A DNA stretch of 64,000 nt from Martinezella lusitana (lineage in GTDB: Bacteria; Pseudomonadota; Alphaproteobacteria; Rhizobiales; Rhizobiaceae), in the NCBI RefSeq assembly GCF_900094565.1, contig NZ_FMAF01000005.1, positions 372,001 to 436,000 of the forward strand. The letters are read 5' to 3'. This document shows positions 38,499 to 49,277 of the stretch, in pieces (the first letter of the stretch is position 1; every line of letters begins with the position of its first letter). A program made the position numbers and the translations under genes. Under the pieces are notes generated by a model. That model saw only the letters and a program-made list of their open reading frames with translations, did not search any database and was not told the origin of the DNA.

Positions 38499-39166
38499 AA
38501 TCAGCAGTCGTCCAACTTCCAGGCCTCAATCGCGATCGCGACATGATCGCGGCGCTGACCAAGATTTCCGGCCATGCGCCTGTAACTGTCTGGCAGACCG
38601 AAACCGACATCCCGGACGTCGATCTGATCGTCATTCCCGGCGGCTTCTCCTACGGCGATTATCTGCGCTGCGGCGCGATCGCAGCCCGCATGCCGATCAT
38701 GCAGGCGATCAAGGATAAGGCCGACAAGGGCGTCAAGGTTCTCGGCGTCTGCAACGGTTTCCAGATCCTGCTGGAAGCCGGTATGCTGCCCGGCGCGCTG
38801 ATGCGCAACGCCTCGCTGAAATTCGTCTGCCGCGAAGTGAAACTCGAAGTCGTCAATGCCGACACGGAGTTCACCGGCGCCTACGCCAAGGGCCAGATCA
38901 TCCGCAGCCCCGTGGCGCATCACGACGGCAACTATTTCGCCGATCCCGAGACGCTGGCAGCGATCGAAGGCAACGGCCAGGTGGTCTTCCGTTATGCCGA
39001 AGGCACGAACCCCAACGGCTCTGTCAACGACATCGCCGGCGTCATGAATGCCAAGGGCAATGTGCTCGGCATGATGCCGCATCCGGAAAACCTGATCGAG
39101 GCTGCGCATGGCGGCAACGACGGCCGCGGCCTCTTCGCCTCGGCACTCGGCGTGATCGCGGCCTGA
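38495..39166 (+). CDS. purQ: Phosphoribosylformylglycinamidine synthase subunit PurQ
   Basis: Class I glutamine amidotransferase of 223 residues giving ammonia to PurL. The nucleophile C86 sits in [11 protein letters not shown] and the His/Glu pair in [10 protein letters not shown]. The ATG at 38495 forms an ATGA overlap with the kptA stop. The N-terminus [17 protein letters not shown] is as expected for alphaproteobacteria, so the insertion upstream has left the protein whole. Confidence 0.96.
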   Translation: MKSAVVQLPGLNRDRDMIAALTKISGHAPVTVWQTETDIPDVDLIVIPGGFSYGDYLRCGAIAARMPIMQAIKDKADKGVKVLGVCNGFQILLEAGMLPGALMRNASLKFVCREVKLEVVNADTEFTGAYAKGQIIRSPVAHHDGNYFADPETLAAIEGNGQVVFRYAEGTNPNGSVNDIAGVMNAKGNVLGMMPHPENLIEAAHGGNDGRGLFASALGVIAA

Positions 39167-39297
39167 TAGATCGTCGGGCTTGGCTCCGAAATCTTAAAAT
39201 CGACGTCTTTGCGCCAAACAGCAGGGACGTCGTTATCGTTGCCTCCGGCAACCCTCGGGCAAAGAGCAGCCCTAACCGCTTCGTTGGAAAGAAATTG

Positions 39298-39705
39298 ATG
39301 CGCCCTCGCCTCCTGACAGGACTTTACTCCGCCGCTGCCATCACGATGCTTGGGCTTCTGGTCACCTCGTGCGGCCCGCGTCCACCGAGCATCAGCGCCA
39401 CCGATCACAGCGCCCTGTCGACGATGGAGCGCGTCATGATCAATTCGAACGCCTGCTGGTTCAAATCGGCCGATCCGGCCTTTGCCGGCTATCAGCTCGC
39501 TCCGGAACTCAATTCCTTTACCGGTCGTCCGCGCATTCTCGTTGTCGACAAGAAACATCCGACCGGCCGACCGTCTCTGGTTGTCCAAGCGGAAGGCAAC
39601 CCGGCCCAATTGCAGGCCTTCGGTCCGATGATGAACGGCGCTTCCGGCGGCCGTATTACGGGCGACGTCAATCGCTGGGCTGCGGGTTCGAAGAACTGCA
39701 GTTAG
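39298..39705 (+). CDS. Predicted lipoprotein of unknown function
   Basis: A 135-residue protein with a lipoprotein signal peptide: basic start, hydrophobic core and a lipobox-like LLVTSCGP, so the mature N-terminal cysteine would be lipid-modified. The mature part has no family I know; two further cysteines (NACWF and the end KNCS) might form a disulfide. Start at ATG 39298 with GGAAAG upstream; a TTG one codon before is possible. Confidence 0.72.
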   Translation: MRPRLLTGLYSAAAITMLGLLVTSCGPRPPSISATDHSALSTMERVMINSNACWFKSADPAFAGYQLAPELNSFTGRPRILVVDKKHPTGRPSLVVQAEGNPAQLQAFGPMMNGASGGRITGDVNRWAAGSKNCS

Positions 39706-39787
39706 GCCGATGGCCTGAAGAAGCTCCGCTTCCACTCAGACACTGCAGCCGACGCATGACGTACCCTCAACTCCAGGGATCATTGTC

Positions 39788-40321
39788 ATGGACAGGTTTG
39801 TCATTCTTTCAGGCTGCTCGGGCGGCGGTAAATCGACCTTGCTCGAAGCGCTCAGGCTTCATGGACACCACGTGGTCGAGGAGCCCGGTCGTCGCATCGT
39901 TATGGAAGAGCTGAACAGCGGCGGCTCGGCTCTGCCGTGGATGGACACCGCGGCATTCGTGCGCTGGGCGGTCGACATGTCGTTGGCCGACCGCGAGGCA
40001 GCGGCAGCATTTCCAGGTATCGTGTTCTTCGACAGGGGATTGATCGACGCTGCATCAGCCCTCGAGCATCTGACGGGTGAGCCCGCTTTGATGTCATACG
40101 GTCAGCTGCACGGCTACAACAAGCATGTCTTCCTCACCCCGCCCTGGCCGGAAATATACGTCGGCGACCGCGAGCGAAGACATGACCTGTCCGAGGCGAT
40201 TGCCGAATACGAGCGGCTCGGCGTCGATTATCCCGCGCTCGGCTATGAGATTCACATCCTGCCGAAAGTCGGCGTCGCGGACCGCGCCGATTTCGTCCAT
40301 TCCATTCTGGGCCTGAGCTAA
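39788..40321 (+). CDS. P-loop ATPase (AAA_28-like)
   Basis: A 177-residue nucleotide-binding protein with Walker A GCSGGGKST at the N-terminus, a conserved EEPGRRIVMEEL after it, FFDRGLIDA as a Walker-B-like strand, and DRERRHDLSEAIAEYERL, typical of small AAA_28 proteins. Function unknown; these may be kinases. It stands alone between the lipoprotein and DUF1127 genes. Confidence 0.82.
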   Translation: MDRFVILSGCSGGGKSTLLEALRLHGHHVVEEPGRRIVMEELNSGGSALPWMDTAAFVRWAVDMSLADREAAAAFPGIVFFDRGLIDAASALEHLTGEPALMSYGQLHGYNKHVFLTPPWPEIYVGDRERRHDLSEAIAEYERLGVDYPALGYEIHILPKVGVADRADFVHSILGLS

Positions 40322-40364
40322 GCTGCAAACGTCCCTCCATGGCCGACGCGAACGCCATCCCATT

Positions 40365-40610
40365 TCAATCCCAGAAGAATGACTTGCTGACCTCGGTCCT
40401 CGCCTCGCTTGGCGTCAGCCCGACATCGCGTAGCTGATCATCCGTCAGTTCCCGCAGGACACAGCGGCTTTCGCGTTTCTGCATCCACAGCAAAAAGGAC
40501 GTCCAGAGCCGATGCGCCGCGCGCGACTTTGGCTGCGCTGCCCTCGTGTCCCGGCCCGCGGCGAAAGCATCCTTGGCTTGGGCAGGACGGATTGTATCTA
40601 TTGTACTCAT
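40365..40610 (-). CDS. DUF1127 small protein
   Basis: An 80-residue protein with the C-terminal DUF1127 (YjiS-like) motif: LRELTDDQLRDVGLTPSEA. In Agrobacterium and Rhodobacter, small arginine-rich DUF1127 proteins affect phosphate/carbon metabolism and RNA turnover; this one has an N-terminal extension. It is transcribed away from a MocR regulator and shares its 105-base control region. Start at ATG 40610. Confidence 0.8.
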   Translation of the reverse strand: MSTIDTIRPAQAKDAFAAGRDTRAAQPKSRAAHRLWTSFLLWMQKRESRCVLRELTDDQLRDVGLTPSEARTEVSKSFFWD

Positions 40611-40664
40611 TTCAATACTCGCTTGATCGTGACATTTCTCGACGTACCGAGCCAAACGATACGA

Positions 40665-40722
40665 TTGTCACTTAGTATTGACTCCATGCGCGATGCAATA
40701 TAGCAAATTGTCATTATGACAA
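40665..40722. promoter_or_regulatory. Candidate MocR operator: palindrome over the start codon and upstream repeat
   Basis: TTGTCA-TTA-TGACAA (40708-40722) is a perfect 15-base palindrome whose centre holds the ATG of the MocR gene (40716). The same half-site TTGTCA occurs 43 bases upstream (40665-40670), about four helix turns away. TGACATTT is also repeated at 40630 and 40733. MocR/GabR regulators bind spaced repeats near their own promoters, so self-regulation is likely. Confidence 0.5.
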
Positions 40723-42134
40723 ATTGGCTCCCTGACATTTCCAGCGGCAATGGGCCGGTCTATATCCGTGTTGCCGACAGCATCGAGAACGCGATCACCC
40801 ACGGCGTTCTGCCGCCCGGCACGAAGCTGCCGCCGCAACGCAACCTCGCCTATGATATCGGCGTCACCATCGGCACCGTGAGCCGGGCCTATGCGCTCGT
40901 GCATGAGCGCGGCCTGGTGGCGGGCGAAGTCGGCCGCGGTACCTATGTGCTGGAGCGCTCGAACGGCAAGCAGATCGAACAGGTGGATCCGATCACGCAG
41001 GCGCTTGCCGGCACCCGCGGCCTGAATACGCCTGATGCCAGGATACGCTTCGATACGACGGCCGCCCCCGATATCGGCCAGGGCGAGATCATCGGCAAAC
41101 TGTTTGCGGATATCAGCAACGAGCACCAGTCGGAGATTTCCTCCTACTCGCGGAATTTCCCGACGAGCTGGTATGAGGCGGGACAGATCTGGCTTGCCCG
41201 CAACGGCTGGCAGCCGGCAATCGAGACCGTCGTGCCGACGCTGGGCGCTCATGCCGGCGCCATCGCCGTCATCTCGGCCGTCACTTCGCCCGGCGACAAG
41301 ATCGTCTTCGAGAACCTGACCTATACGCAGATCAGCCGCGCCACCCGCCTCCTCGGACGCCGGTCGGTATTGGTGGATTCCGATGAGCACGGCATCAACC
41401 CCGACGATTTCGAGCGGCTGTGCCAGCAGCAGCATCCACGTCTGGCCTTTCTGATGCCGACGGCACACAATCCGACGCTCGTGACGATGCCGGAAGCACG
41501 CCGGCGCGCAATTGCCGCCATCGCACGCCGCCACAGCGTCTGGCTGATCGAGGATGATCTCTATGGCGCCATGACCGGCGACCAGAACCCGCTCATGGCG
41601 GCTATCGCGCCGGAACGCACCTTCGTGGTCAGCAGCCTGTCGAAGTCCGTTACAGCGGGCGTGCGTGGGGGCTGGGTCGCCTGCCCGCCGCATTTCGCCC
41701 AGCGAATCAAGGTTACGCACAAGATGACGACCGGCGGCCTGCCTTTCATCCTGGCGGAAACCTGCGCCCGGCTCGTGCTCGATGGTCACGCGCTGGAGCT
41801 GCGCCGCAAGTCGGTCGAGGAAATCAAGGCTCGCGAGCAACTGGCGCGGGACGCCCTGTCAGGATTTGAGTTCAACTCGCATCCGCATCTGCCGTTTCTC
41901 TGGCTGAAGCTGCCCGAACCATGGCTGTCAGGCACTTTCAAGAATGCCGCCATCGCCGAGGGCGTGCTCATCGACGATGAGGATGAATTCAAGGCCGCGC
42001 GCATGGAGAAGGTCTATCATCGCGTTCGCGTCGCATTCTCATCGCCGCGACAACGAGAAGATGTCGCCGCCGGCTTCATGACGTTACGGCGGTTGCTGGA
42101 AAACGGCTCGGCCGGTTACGACAGTCACATTTAA
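40716..42134 (+). CDS. MocR-type PLP-dependent transcription regulator
   Basis: A 472-residue GntR-HTH/aminotransferase fusion. Residues 15-80 are the winged helix (VYIRVADSIENAITHGVLPP, then TIGTVSRAYALVHERGLV). The rest is an aminotransferase-fold domain with the PLP lysine K310 in SSLSKSVTAGVRGGW. MocR proteins sense vitamin B6 or amino acids and control nearby genes, here most likely the divergent DUF1127 gene and itself. A palindrome lies across its start codon. Confidence 0.9.
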   Translation: MTNWLPDISSGNGPVYIRVADSIENAITHGVLPPGTKLPPQRNLAYDIGVTIGTVSRAYALVHERGLVAGEVGRGTYVLERSNGKQIEQVDPITQALAGTRGLNTPDARIRFDTTAAPDIGQGEIIGKLFADISNEHQSEISSYSRNFPTSWYEAGQIWLARNGWQPAIETVVPTLGAHAGAIAVISAVTSPGDKIVFENLTYTQISRATRLLGRRSVLVDSDEHGINPDDFERLCQQQHPRLAFLMPTAHNPTLVTMPEARRRAIAAIARRHSVWLIEDDLYGAMTGDQNPLMAAIAPERTFVVSSLSKSVTAGVRGGWVACPPHFAQRIKVTHKMTTGGLPFILAETCARLVLDGHALELRRKSVEEIKAREQLARDALSGFEFNSHPHLPFLWLKLPEPWLSGTFKNAAIAEGVLIDDEDEFKAARMEKVYHRVRVAFSSPRQREDVAAGFMTLRRLLENGSAGYDSHI

Positions 42135-42255
42135 GCAAGCCTCGTCGTTTTTATCGACAGCTATCTTGCAAAATCCCGGCTCTTCTCTCTCGACTCCTAG
42201 CACGCTACCATTTTAACTATGTGAAATGATTCGCCCGCCGTACTAGGGGGAGTGC

Positions 42256-42870
42256 ATGGCCATTGACAGCGTTTCAGCAGGCAATTTGTGCAAGCGTTTA
42301 GTTACGAGTTTTCTGGCAATCAGTTCCATATTCATCGCGGGTCAGTCCGCTGCAACCGCTGCAGATACGGTTGCCGTCGCCGCCAGCCCTAAGATTTTCG
42401 ACGAACTGCGTTTCGGAGCAAGCGGCTCCATCCAGAGCGGAAACGATCACGAAAACGGCGTGTTTCCGGATGTGCAGGTGCTCTTCAATCCGTTCGGCTA
42501 CAATCCAACCGCTGGTTGGAAGGATCAGTTGGCGCATCCGCGCATCCATTTGGGAACCTCGATCGGCACAGCCGGCTCGGCGACCCAGGTTTATGCTGGT
42601 CTTTCCTGGACGCTGACGCATAGCAACGGCATCTTCACCGAAGCTGGCTTCGGTGGAACGGTACATTCAGGCAATCTCGATGATTGGACCGAACATGGTC
42701 CGCTGCTTGGTTGTCGCCTGCTTTTCCACGAATATGCCGGGATTGGTTACAATTTTGACAGCCATTGGAATATGATGGCGCAGATCGCGCATTCCTCGCA
42801 CGCCAATCTCTGCGACGGTCCGAATGGCGGCATGACGCGTGTCGGCGTTTTAGTCGGCTATAAATTCTGA
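42256..42870 (+). CDS. Acyloxyacyl hydrolase (PagL-like) outer-membrane protein
   Basis: A 204-residue outer-membrane beta-barrel protein with a signal peptide (up to about residue 36, ATAAD). The C-terminal part has the PagL-type histidine and serine (AQIAHSSHAN) and PNGG, ending in a barrel-type GVLVGYKF with terminal phenylalanine. PagL removes the 3-O-acyl chain from lipid A. In the usual triad a glutamate follows the PN.G element; here that place seems to be threonine, so activity is uncertain. GGGGGAG before the ATG is a strong ribosome-binding site. Confidence 0.8.
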   Translation: MAIDSVSAGNLCKRLVTSFLAISSIFIAGQSAATAADTVAVAASPKIFDELRFGASGSIQSGNDHENGVFPDVQVLFNPFGYNPTAGWKDQLAHPRIHLGTSIGTAGSATQVYAGLSWTLTHSNGIFTEAGFGGTVHSGNLDDWTEHGPLLGCRLLFHEYAGIGYNFDSHWNMMAQIAHSSHANLCDGPNGGMTRVGVLVGYKF

Positions 42871-43000
42871 CGATCCGAGAACGGCCGCGAATGGTCGTGC
42901 TCACGACTTGCCTGTTATCAATGTCGGCGTGCTGCGAACGCCGGCGATTTTCCTGTCGCACGACAGGTTGACTTGCGCTAAAGAGACCTCGATCCCCTGA

Positions 43001-45274
<2,274 letters not shown>

Positions 45275-45291
45275 ATCGAGGTACACCACCA

Positions 45292-45525
45292 ATGCCAATG
45301 AACCCCGGCGATATCGAAGACATGATCAAGGCCGGCATTCCCGGAGCCAAGGTGACCATTCGCGACCTGGCCGGAGACGGCGATCACTATGCCGCCGAAG
45401 TTGTCGCGGAAGCCTTTCGCGGCAAAAGCCGCGTGCAGCAGCACCAGATGGTTTATGACGCCCTGAAGGGCAATATGGGCGGCGTGCTGCATGCCCTGGC
45501 GCTGCAGACCTCAGCGCCCGATTGA
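45292..45525 (+). CDS. bolA: BolA family protein
   Basis: A 77-residue BolA-type protein. The fold is readable from IKAGIPGAKVTIRDLAGDGD, the conserved EAFRGKSRVQQHQMVYDAL, and GGVLHALALQT. It pairs with monothiol glutaredoxins such as the GrxD encoded 2 kb away to hold a [2Fe-2S] cluster. It follows purL by 17 bases, with GAGG before the ATG, as in other alphaproteobacteria. Its last 15 bases overlap the convergent lipase-like gene. Confidence 0.93.
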   Translation: MPMNPGDIEDMIKAGIPGAKVTIRDLAGDGDHYAAEVVAEAFRGKSRVQQHQMVYDALKGNMGGVLHALALQTSAPD

Positions 45526-46710
45526 GACTGCCTGCAGATCAACGCCGGAGTTGAACGTCAGCTCCGGCATGTTGTTCGCCGAAAACTCCGCAAAGCGGGA
45601 GGCTGGCAATGGGCCAGCCGTCATCAGCGTAAAATCGAAGAATGCCCGCACGTCCGGCCCGAGCACATATTGCCGATGGACACGCAGGAAATCGCGCTTG
45701 ATCTTGGCGTAGTGCTGCGCTGTCAGCATTTTCTTGAAACGCACGAACAGGATCGCCGGCTGCTTGTCATCGGCATGCCCGCAAACCGCCACGACCTTTG
45801 TCTTGTAGAAATGGATCGCGTCGGTCAGACAGTGAACGTCCACCCAGAACATCTCCTTGCAGCGCGCAAGCAAGCCAACGCGTGAGCGCAGCACCGCCGC
45901 CGACCGCATGAGGGCGCATTGCAGGATGGCGCTCCCCAAGGTCGCAAACACTACCCGCTTGTCACGAAAAACCTCAGGCTCCCGCTCGAGCAGGAGACCG
46001 ATCACATGCGCCGCCACGGATGAGCCCATGCTATGCGAGGAGATGACGAATTCATCGACGCCGGGCTCATCCAGCGCCTGGCGCACGCTGATCGCGCAGG
46101 TCTCCAGCCATTGCTCGTTGCCGATTCCGTTCAGCCCCGCCATCGCCACGGCCATCTCCCAGTCGGAGAAGAGATGCAGCGTATGCAACCTTTCGGCCTG
46201 CGGCAGAAAGGCATAGACGAAGAAAGCGACGGCCAAGGCGATGCTGCCGATATGACTCCAGGCGGCCAGCCCCAGCATGAACGGCAAGAATGCTATCGAC
46301 AGGCTGAGCAGCAGCCCGACAAACATGAGGAGAAACGGAAATATGAAAAACAGGCCGAAACGCCATGCATGGCGGAAATAGCCTGTCATCCCTCCGGAAA
46401 CGATAACCCTTGCGGCCGCCAGATAGCCCTGTGCCAGCCGCGTGAAAAATGGCCTGCCGTTCAACGCCGCAACCAGGTCGTTATGGTCGGCAATATGGAC
46501 ACGGCTGTGCGTCCGCCAATCCGCAGCTTCGGCAGTCACATCGAAATAGGGTGCCCTACCGAAACTCTTCAGCTCGTCCACGGTGACCGAATAATCCCAC
46601 ACGGCGGCGCTTTGCCTGGCCGAGCGCTCGTAGCGCGCCCGATGCGCCGCCGCATCCAGCGGCTCAAAGCCAGGGAAGTGGAGAACCACCCGCTTCTTGA
46701 TGCTATCCAT
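45511..46710 (-). CDS. Membrane-bound lipase-like alpha/beta hydrolase
   Basis: About 399 residues. The start holds KRVVLHFPGFEPLDAA, then two or three membrane helices in the middle (FRHAWRFGLFFIFPFLLMFV, GSIALAVAFFVYAFL). A nucleophile elbow SSHSMGSSVA follows, so a serine hydrolase acting at the membrane is likely. A catalytic acid and histidine cannot be fixed with confidence. The ATG at 46710 is chosen; a GTG at 46773 would add 21 residues. No family name is certain. Confidence 0.72.
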   Translation of the reverse strand: MDSIKKRVVLHFPGFEPLDAAAHRARYERSARQSAAVWDYSVTVDELKSFGRAPYFDVTAEAADWRTHSRVHIADHNDLVAALNGRPFFTRLAQGYLAAARVIVSGGMTGYFRHAWRFGLFFIFPFLLMFVGLLLSLSIAFLPFMLGLAAWSHIGSIALAVAFFVYAFLPQAERLHTLHLFSDWEMAVAMAGLNGIGNEQWLETCAISVRQALDEPGVDEFVISSHSMGSSVAAHVIGLLLEREPEVFRDKRVVFATLGSAILQCALMRSAAVLRSRVGLLARCKEMFWVDVHCLTDAIHFYKTKVVAVCGHADDKQPAILFVRFKKMLTAQHYAKIKRDFLRVHRQYVLGPDVRAFFDFTLMTAGPLPASRFAEFSANNMPELTFNSGVDLQAVSIGR

Positions 46711-46877
46711 ATTATCGTTGGTCCCCAGCACGCGCTTCAGCGGCAGATACACGTAAGCGACCGCCAAGACCACGGCCTGCTGGCTTTTTCATGGCAGCGC
46801 AATGCAAAGCTATCCATTCGCCGCACCGCTACAACGAGTGAAACTTCCGTCGTCTGAGGCTGAAAGCTCGAATCAGA

Positions 46878-47180
46878 TCAGCATTCCCGGCCGGGATAGG
46901 GCGAGATGTCAGAGCACGGATCCGCGGGGGGCGCAGTCATGATTTTTTCGATGACCGAAGCCACGGGCGGTTGCGGCGTCGGCGCGGTCGACGCGCGATA
47001 ACCGAATGCGATGCTTAGAATCAAAACGATGGCGCTGACGGTAAAGGCACTGTTCAATATCGAGGCTTTTGACGTGCGCACATGCTCATAATATTCCCGC
47101 TCGCCGTCGCTAGTCTCTTCCGTACCGTAAAACTCTCGCTCCTCACCAACCTGGCCCTCGGTATAATGATGATGGCTCAT
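46878..47180 (-). CDS. Small single-helix membrane protein
   Basis: A 100-residue protein with a polar, glutamate- and tyrosine-rich start (EREFYGTEETSDGEREYYEH), one membrane helix at about residues 42-62 (ILNSAFTVSAIVLILSIAFG) and a proline-rich outside tail with two cysteines (DPCSDISPYPGREC). No family recognised. GGGAG lies nine bases before the ATG. Confidence 0.65.
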   Translation of the reverse strand: MSHHHYTEGQVGEEREFYGTEETSDGEREYYEHVRTSKASILNSAFTVSAIVLILSIAFGYRASTAPTPQPPVASVIEKIMTAPPADPCSDISPYPGREC

Positions 47181-47558
47181 GGTGTCCGCTCCCTCAAATG
47201 CAATGCAATCTTCGCAAAGGACCGATACGCGCCAAACCGCATAAATCGACTGACTCTAACAAACATACCGGCCGCATGTAAAATTAATAGCAACCTAACA
47301 TTAATCAACCCTTGCCTCGATTTTATGTGTGTTGTTCAGCTCTCAGGTTGAAGGGGCTATTTCAAAACGCACTGTTCAAGAAAAGTAGCTAATCGACGGA
47401 TTCGGCCATCTTTCTTAACCGCTGATGCCGAAAATCCATTCATGCGATGAAAACGACGCGTGGTACGTTTTGCGGCTGGAAATCGAGCCGGTCGCTTGCT
47501 ATTTAAGAAAGAGATTTAACGCTGTGGGCCTTGACCCCGCATGTGAAAGGACTGGAAA
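47181..47558. other. Intergenic region between the small membrane protein and grxD
   Basis: The 378 bases are AT-rich for this genome. On the minus strand TTGATT (47308-47303) and TAATTT (47286-47281), 16 bases apart, could be the promoter of the small membrane protein gene. I see no gene, tRNA or convincing structured RNA here. Short open frames lack ribosome-binding sites and coding bias. Confidence 0.4.
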
Positions 47559-47894
47559 ATGAGCGGCATTCACGAATTCATTGCCAATGAAGTAAAGAAC
47601 AACGACGTTGTTGTCTTCATGAAGGGCACGCCCCAGTTCCCGCAATGTGGCTTCTCGGGCCAGGTAGTCCAAATTCTCGACTATATCGGCGTCGATTATA
47701 AGGGCATCAATGTCCTTGCTGATGCCGAGATTCGTCAGGGCATCAAGGAATACTCCAACTGGCCCACAATCCCGCAGCTCTACGTGAAGGGCGAATTCAT
47801 CGGCGGCTGTGATATCGTGCGCGAAATGTTCCAGGCGGGCGAGCTGCAGCAGCACTTCCAGGAAAACGGCATCAGCGTTCGCGCCGCCTCCTGA
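47559..47894 (+). CDS. grxD: Monothiol glutaredoxin, Grx4 family
   Basis: A 111-residue CGFS-type glutaredoxin. The active-site C30 is in [11 protein letters not shown], with [18 protein letters not shown] for glutathione binding. It carries a [2Fe-2S] cluster with glutathione and works with BolA in cluster delivery and iron sensing. It has its own gene with AAGGACTGG before the ATG. A hairpin lies after it. Confidence 0.95.
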   Translation: MSGIHEFIANEVKNNDVVVFMKGTPQFPQCGFSGQVVQILDYIGVDYKGINVLADAEIRQGIKEYSNWPTIPQLYVKGEFIGGCDIVREMFQAGELQQHFQENGISVRAAS

Positions 47895-47940
47895 CCGGTC
47901 ACCGGGCTCTCGTCCGGTTTCCATAGTTCACTTCGATCGA

Positions 47941-47966
47941 AAGGCGCTGCTGCAGGGCAGCGCCTT
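47941..47966 (+). terminator. Hairpin between grxD and the first MFS gene
   Basis: A perfect ten-base stem (47941-47950 with 47957-47966) and a six-base loop lie 46 bases after grxD. The following GATATGTTT is not a full T-run, so it may be a weak terminator or an mRNA-stabilising hairpin. Confidence 0.5.
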
Positions 47967-47989
47967 GATATGTTTATGGGAATAAAACC

Positions 47990-49264
47990 GTGACGACTAC
48001 ATCCCAGGCTATGTCCCATGGGCAACTGCCCATGGGCAAACGCGAGTTCATCGTACTCGCGGCCTTCCTGATGGCGATCAATTCATTGGCCATCGACATC
48101 ATGCTTCCGGCTCTCCAGCAGATCGGCTCCAGTCTCGGTGTCGAGAACGAGAACCATCGGCAATACGTGGTAACAGCCTATCTGATCGGATTTGGCTCGG
48201 CGCAGCTTATCTACGGTCCGTTGTCGGATCGCTTCGGCCGCCGCATTCCCCTGTTGATCGGCATTGTCGTCTATGTCATCTCCGCTTTCGGCATTGCCCT
48301 TATTCCGTCCTTCGCCGGTCTGCTCGCCCTGCGCTTCATTCAGGGGCTGGGTTCGGCAGCGACGCGCGTCATCACCATTTCCATCGTCCGCGACGTTTTC
48401 GGCGGCCGCCTGATGGCCGAGGTGATGTCGCTGATCATGATGGTCTTCATGATCGTTCCGGTCATCGCGCCGGGAAGCGGCCAGATCATCCTGCTGATCA
48501 GCACTTGGCACATGATCTTCGTCTTCATCGGCACCATGGCGACCCTGGTCGGTCTCTGGATGTATTTCCGCCTTCCGGAAACACTGAAGCCCGAAAATAT
48601 CCGCCCGCTGACCGTCAGGTCGGTTGCATCCGGCTTCAGCATGGTCCTGACGAACCGCGTCGCGCTCTGTTACACCATCGCCAGCACGTTCCTCTTCGGC
48701 GCGCTGTTCGGCTTCATCAACTCGGCCCAGCAGATCTACAGCGGCATTTACGGACTTGGCGTCTACACCCCCGTCGCCTTTGGTGGCGTGGCGCTCTTCA
48801 TGGCGCTGTCATCCTTCATCAACTCGCAGCTCGTCGGCCGTTTCGGCATGCGGCGGCTGTCGCATGCGGCCTTGCTCGGCTTCTCCTTCATTACCTTTGT
48901 CTGGCTGATGGTGCAGCTTAACGGCCCTGCCCCGATGCCCTTCCCGCTGTTCATGATCTTCTTCGCGCTGGCGATGTTCCAGTTCGGTTGGATCGGTTCC
49001 AATTTCAACTCGCTCGCCATGGAGCCGCTCGGCCATGTCGCCGGAACTGCCTCCTCGGTGCTCGGTTTCATGAGCACGGTCGGCGGCGCATCGATCGGCG
49101 CCGGCATCGGCCAATATTTTAATGGCACGGCGACGCCGATGGTCATCGGCTACTTCACCGTCTCGCTGATCGGCTTGATGTTTGTGCTGATTGCCGAAAA
49201 GGGGCGCCTCTTCCGTCCGCACAATGCGCCACCGCCGGCAGATCAATCCCTCGCTTTGCATTGA
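47990..49264 (+). CDS. MFS multidrug efflux transporter (Bcr/CflA-like)
   Basis: A 424-residue major facilitator protein with about 12 helices. The family motif GPLSDRFGRRIPLL lies between helices 2 and 3, and helix 1 has the Bcr/CflA-like LAIDIMLPALQQI. It is expected to be a proton-driven drug exporter. The GTG at 47990 is chosen; an ATG 21 bases on is possible. It is followed 13 bases later by a close relative, so the pair arose by duplication. Confidence 0.88.
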   Translation: MTTTSQAMSHGQLPMGKREFIVLAAFLMAINSLAIDIMLPALQQIGSSLGVENENHRQYVVTAYLIGFGSAQLIYGPLSDRFGRRIPLLIGIVVYVISAFGIALIPSFAGLLALRFIQGLGSAATRVITISIVRDVFGGRLMAEVMSLIMMVFMIVPVIAPGSGQIILLISTWHMIFVFIGTMATLVGLWMYFRLPETLKPENIRPLTVRSVASGFSMVLTNRVALCYTIASTFLFGALFGFINSAQQIYSGIYGLGVYTPVAFGGVALFMALSSFINSQLVGRFGMRRLSHAALLGFSFITFVWLMVQLNGPAPMPFPLFMIFFALAMFQFGWIGSNFNSLAMEPLGHVAGTASSVLGFMSTVGGASIGAGIGQYFNGTATPMVIGYFTVSLIGLMFVLIAEKGRLFRPHNAPPPADQSLALH

Positions 49265-49277
49265 CAGGCAAATTCAT

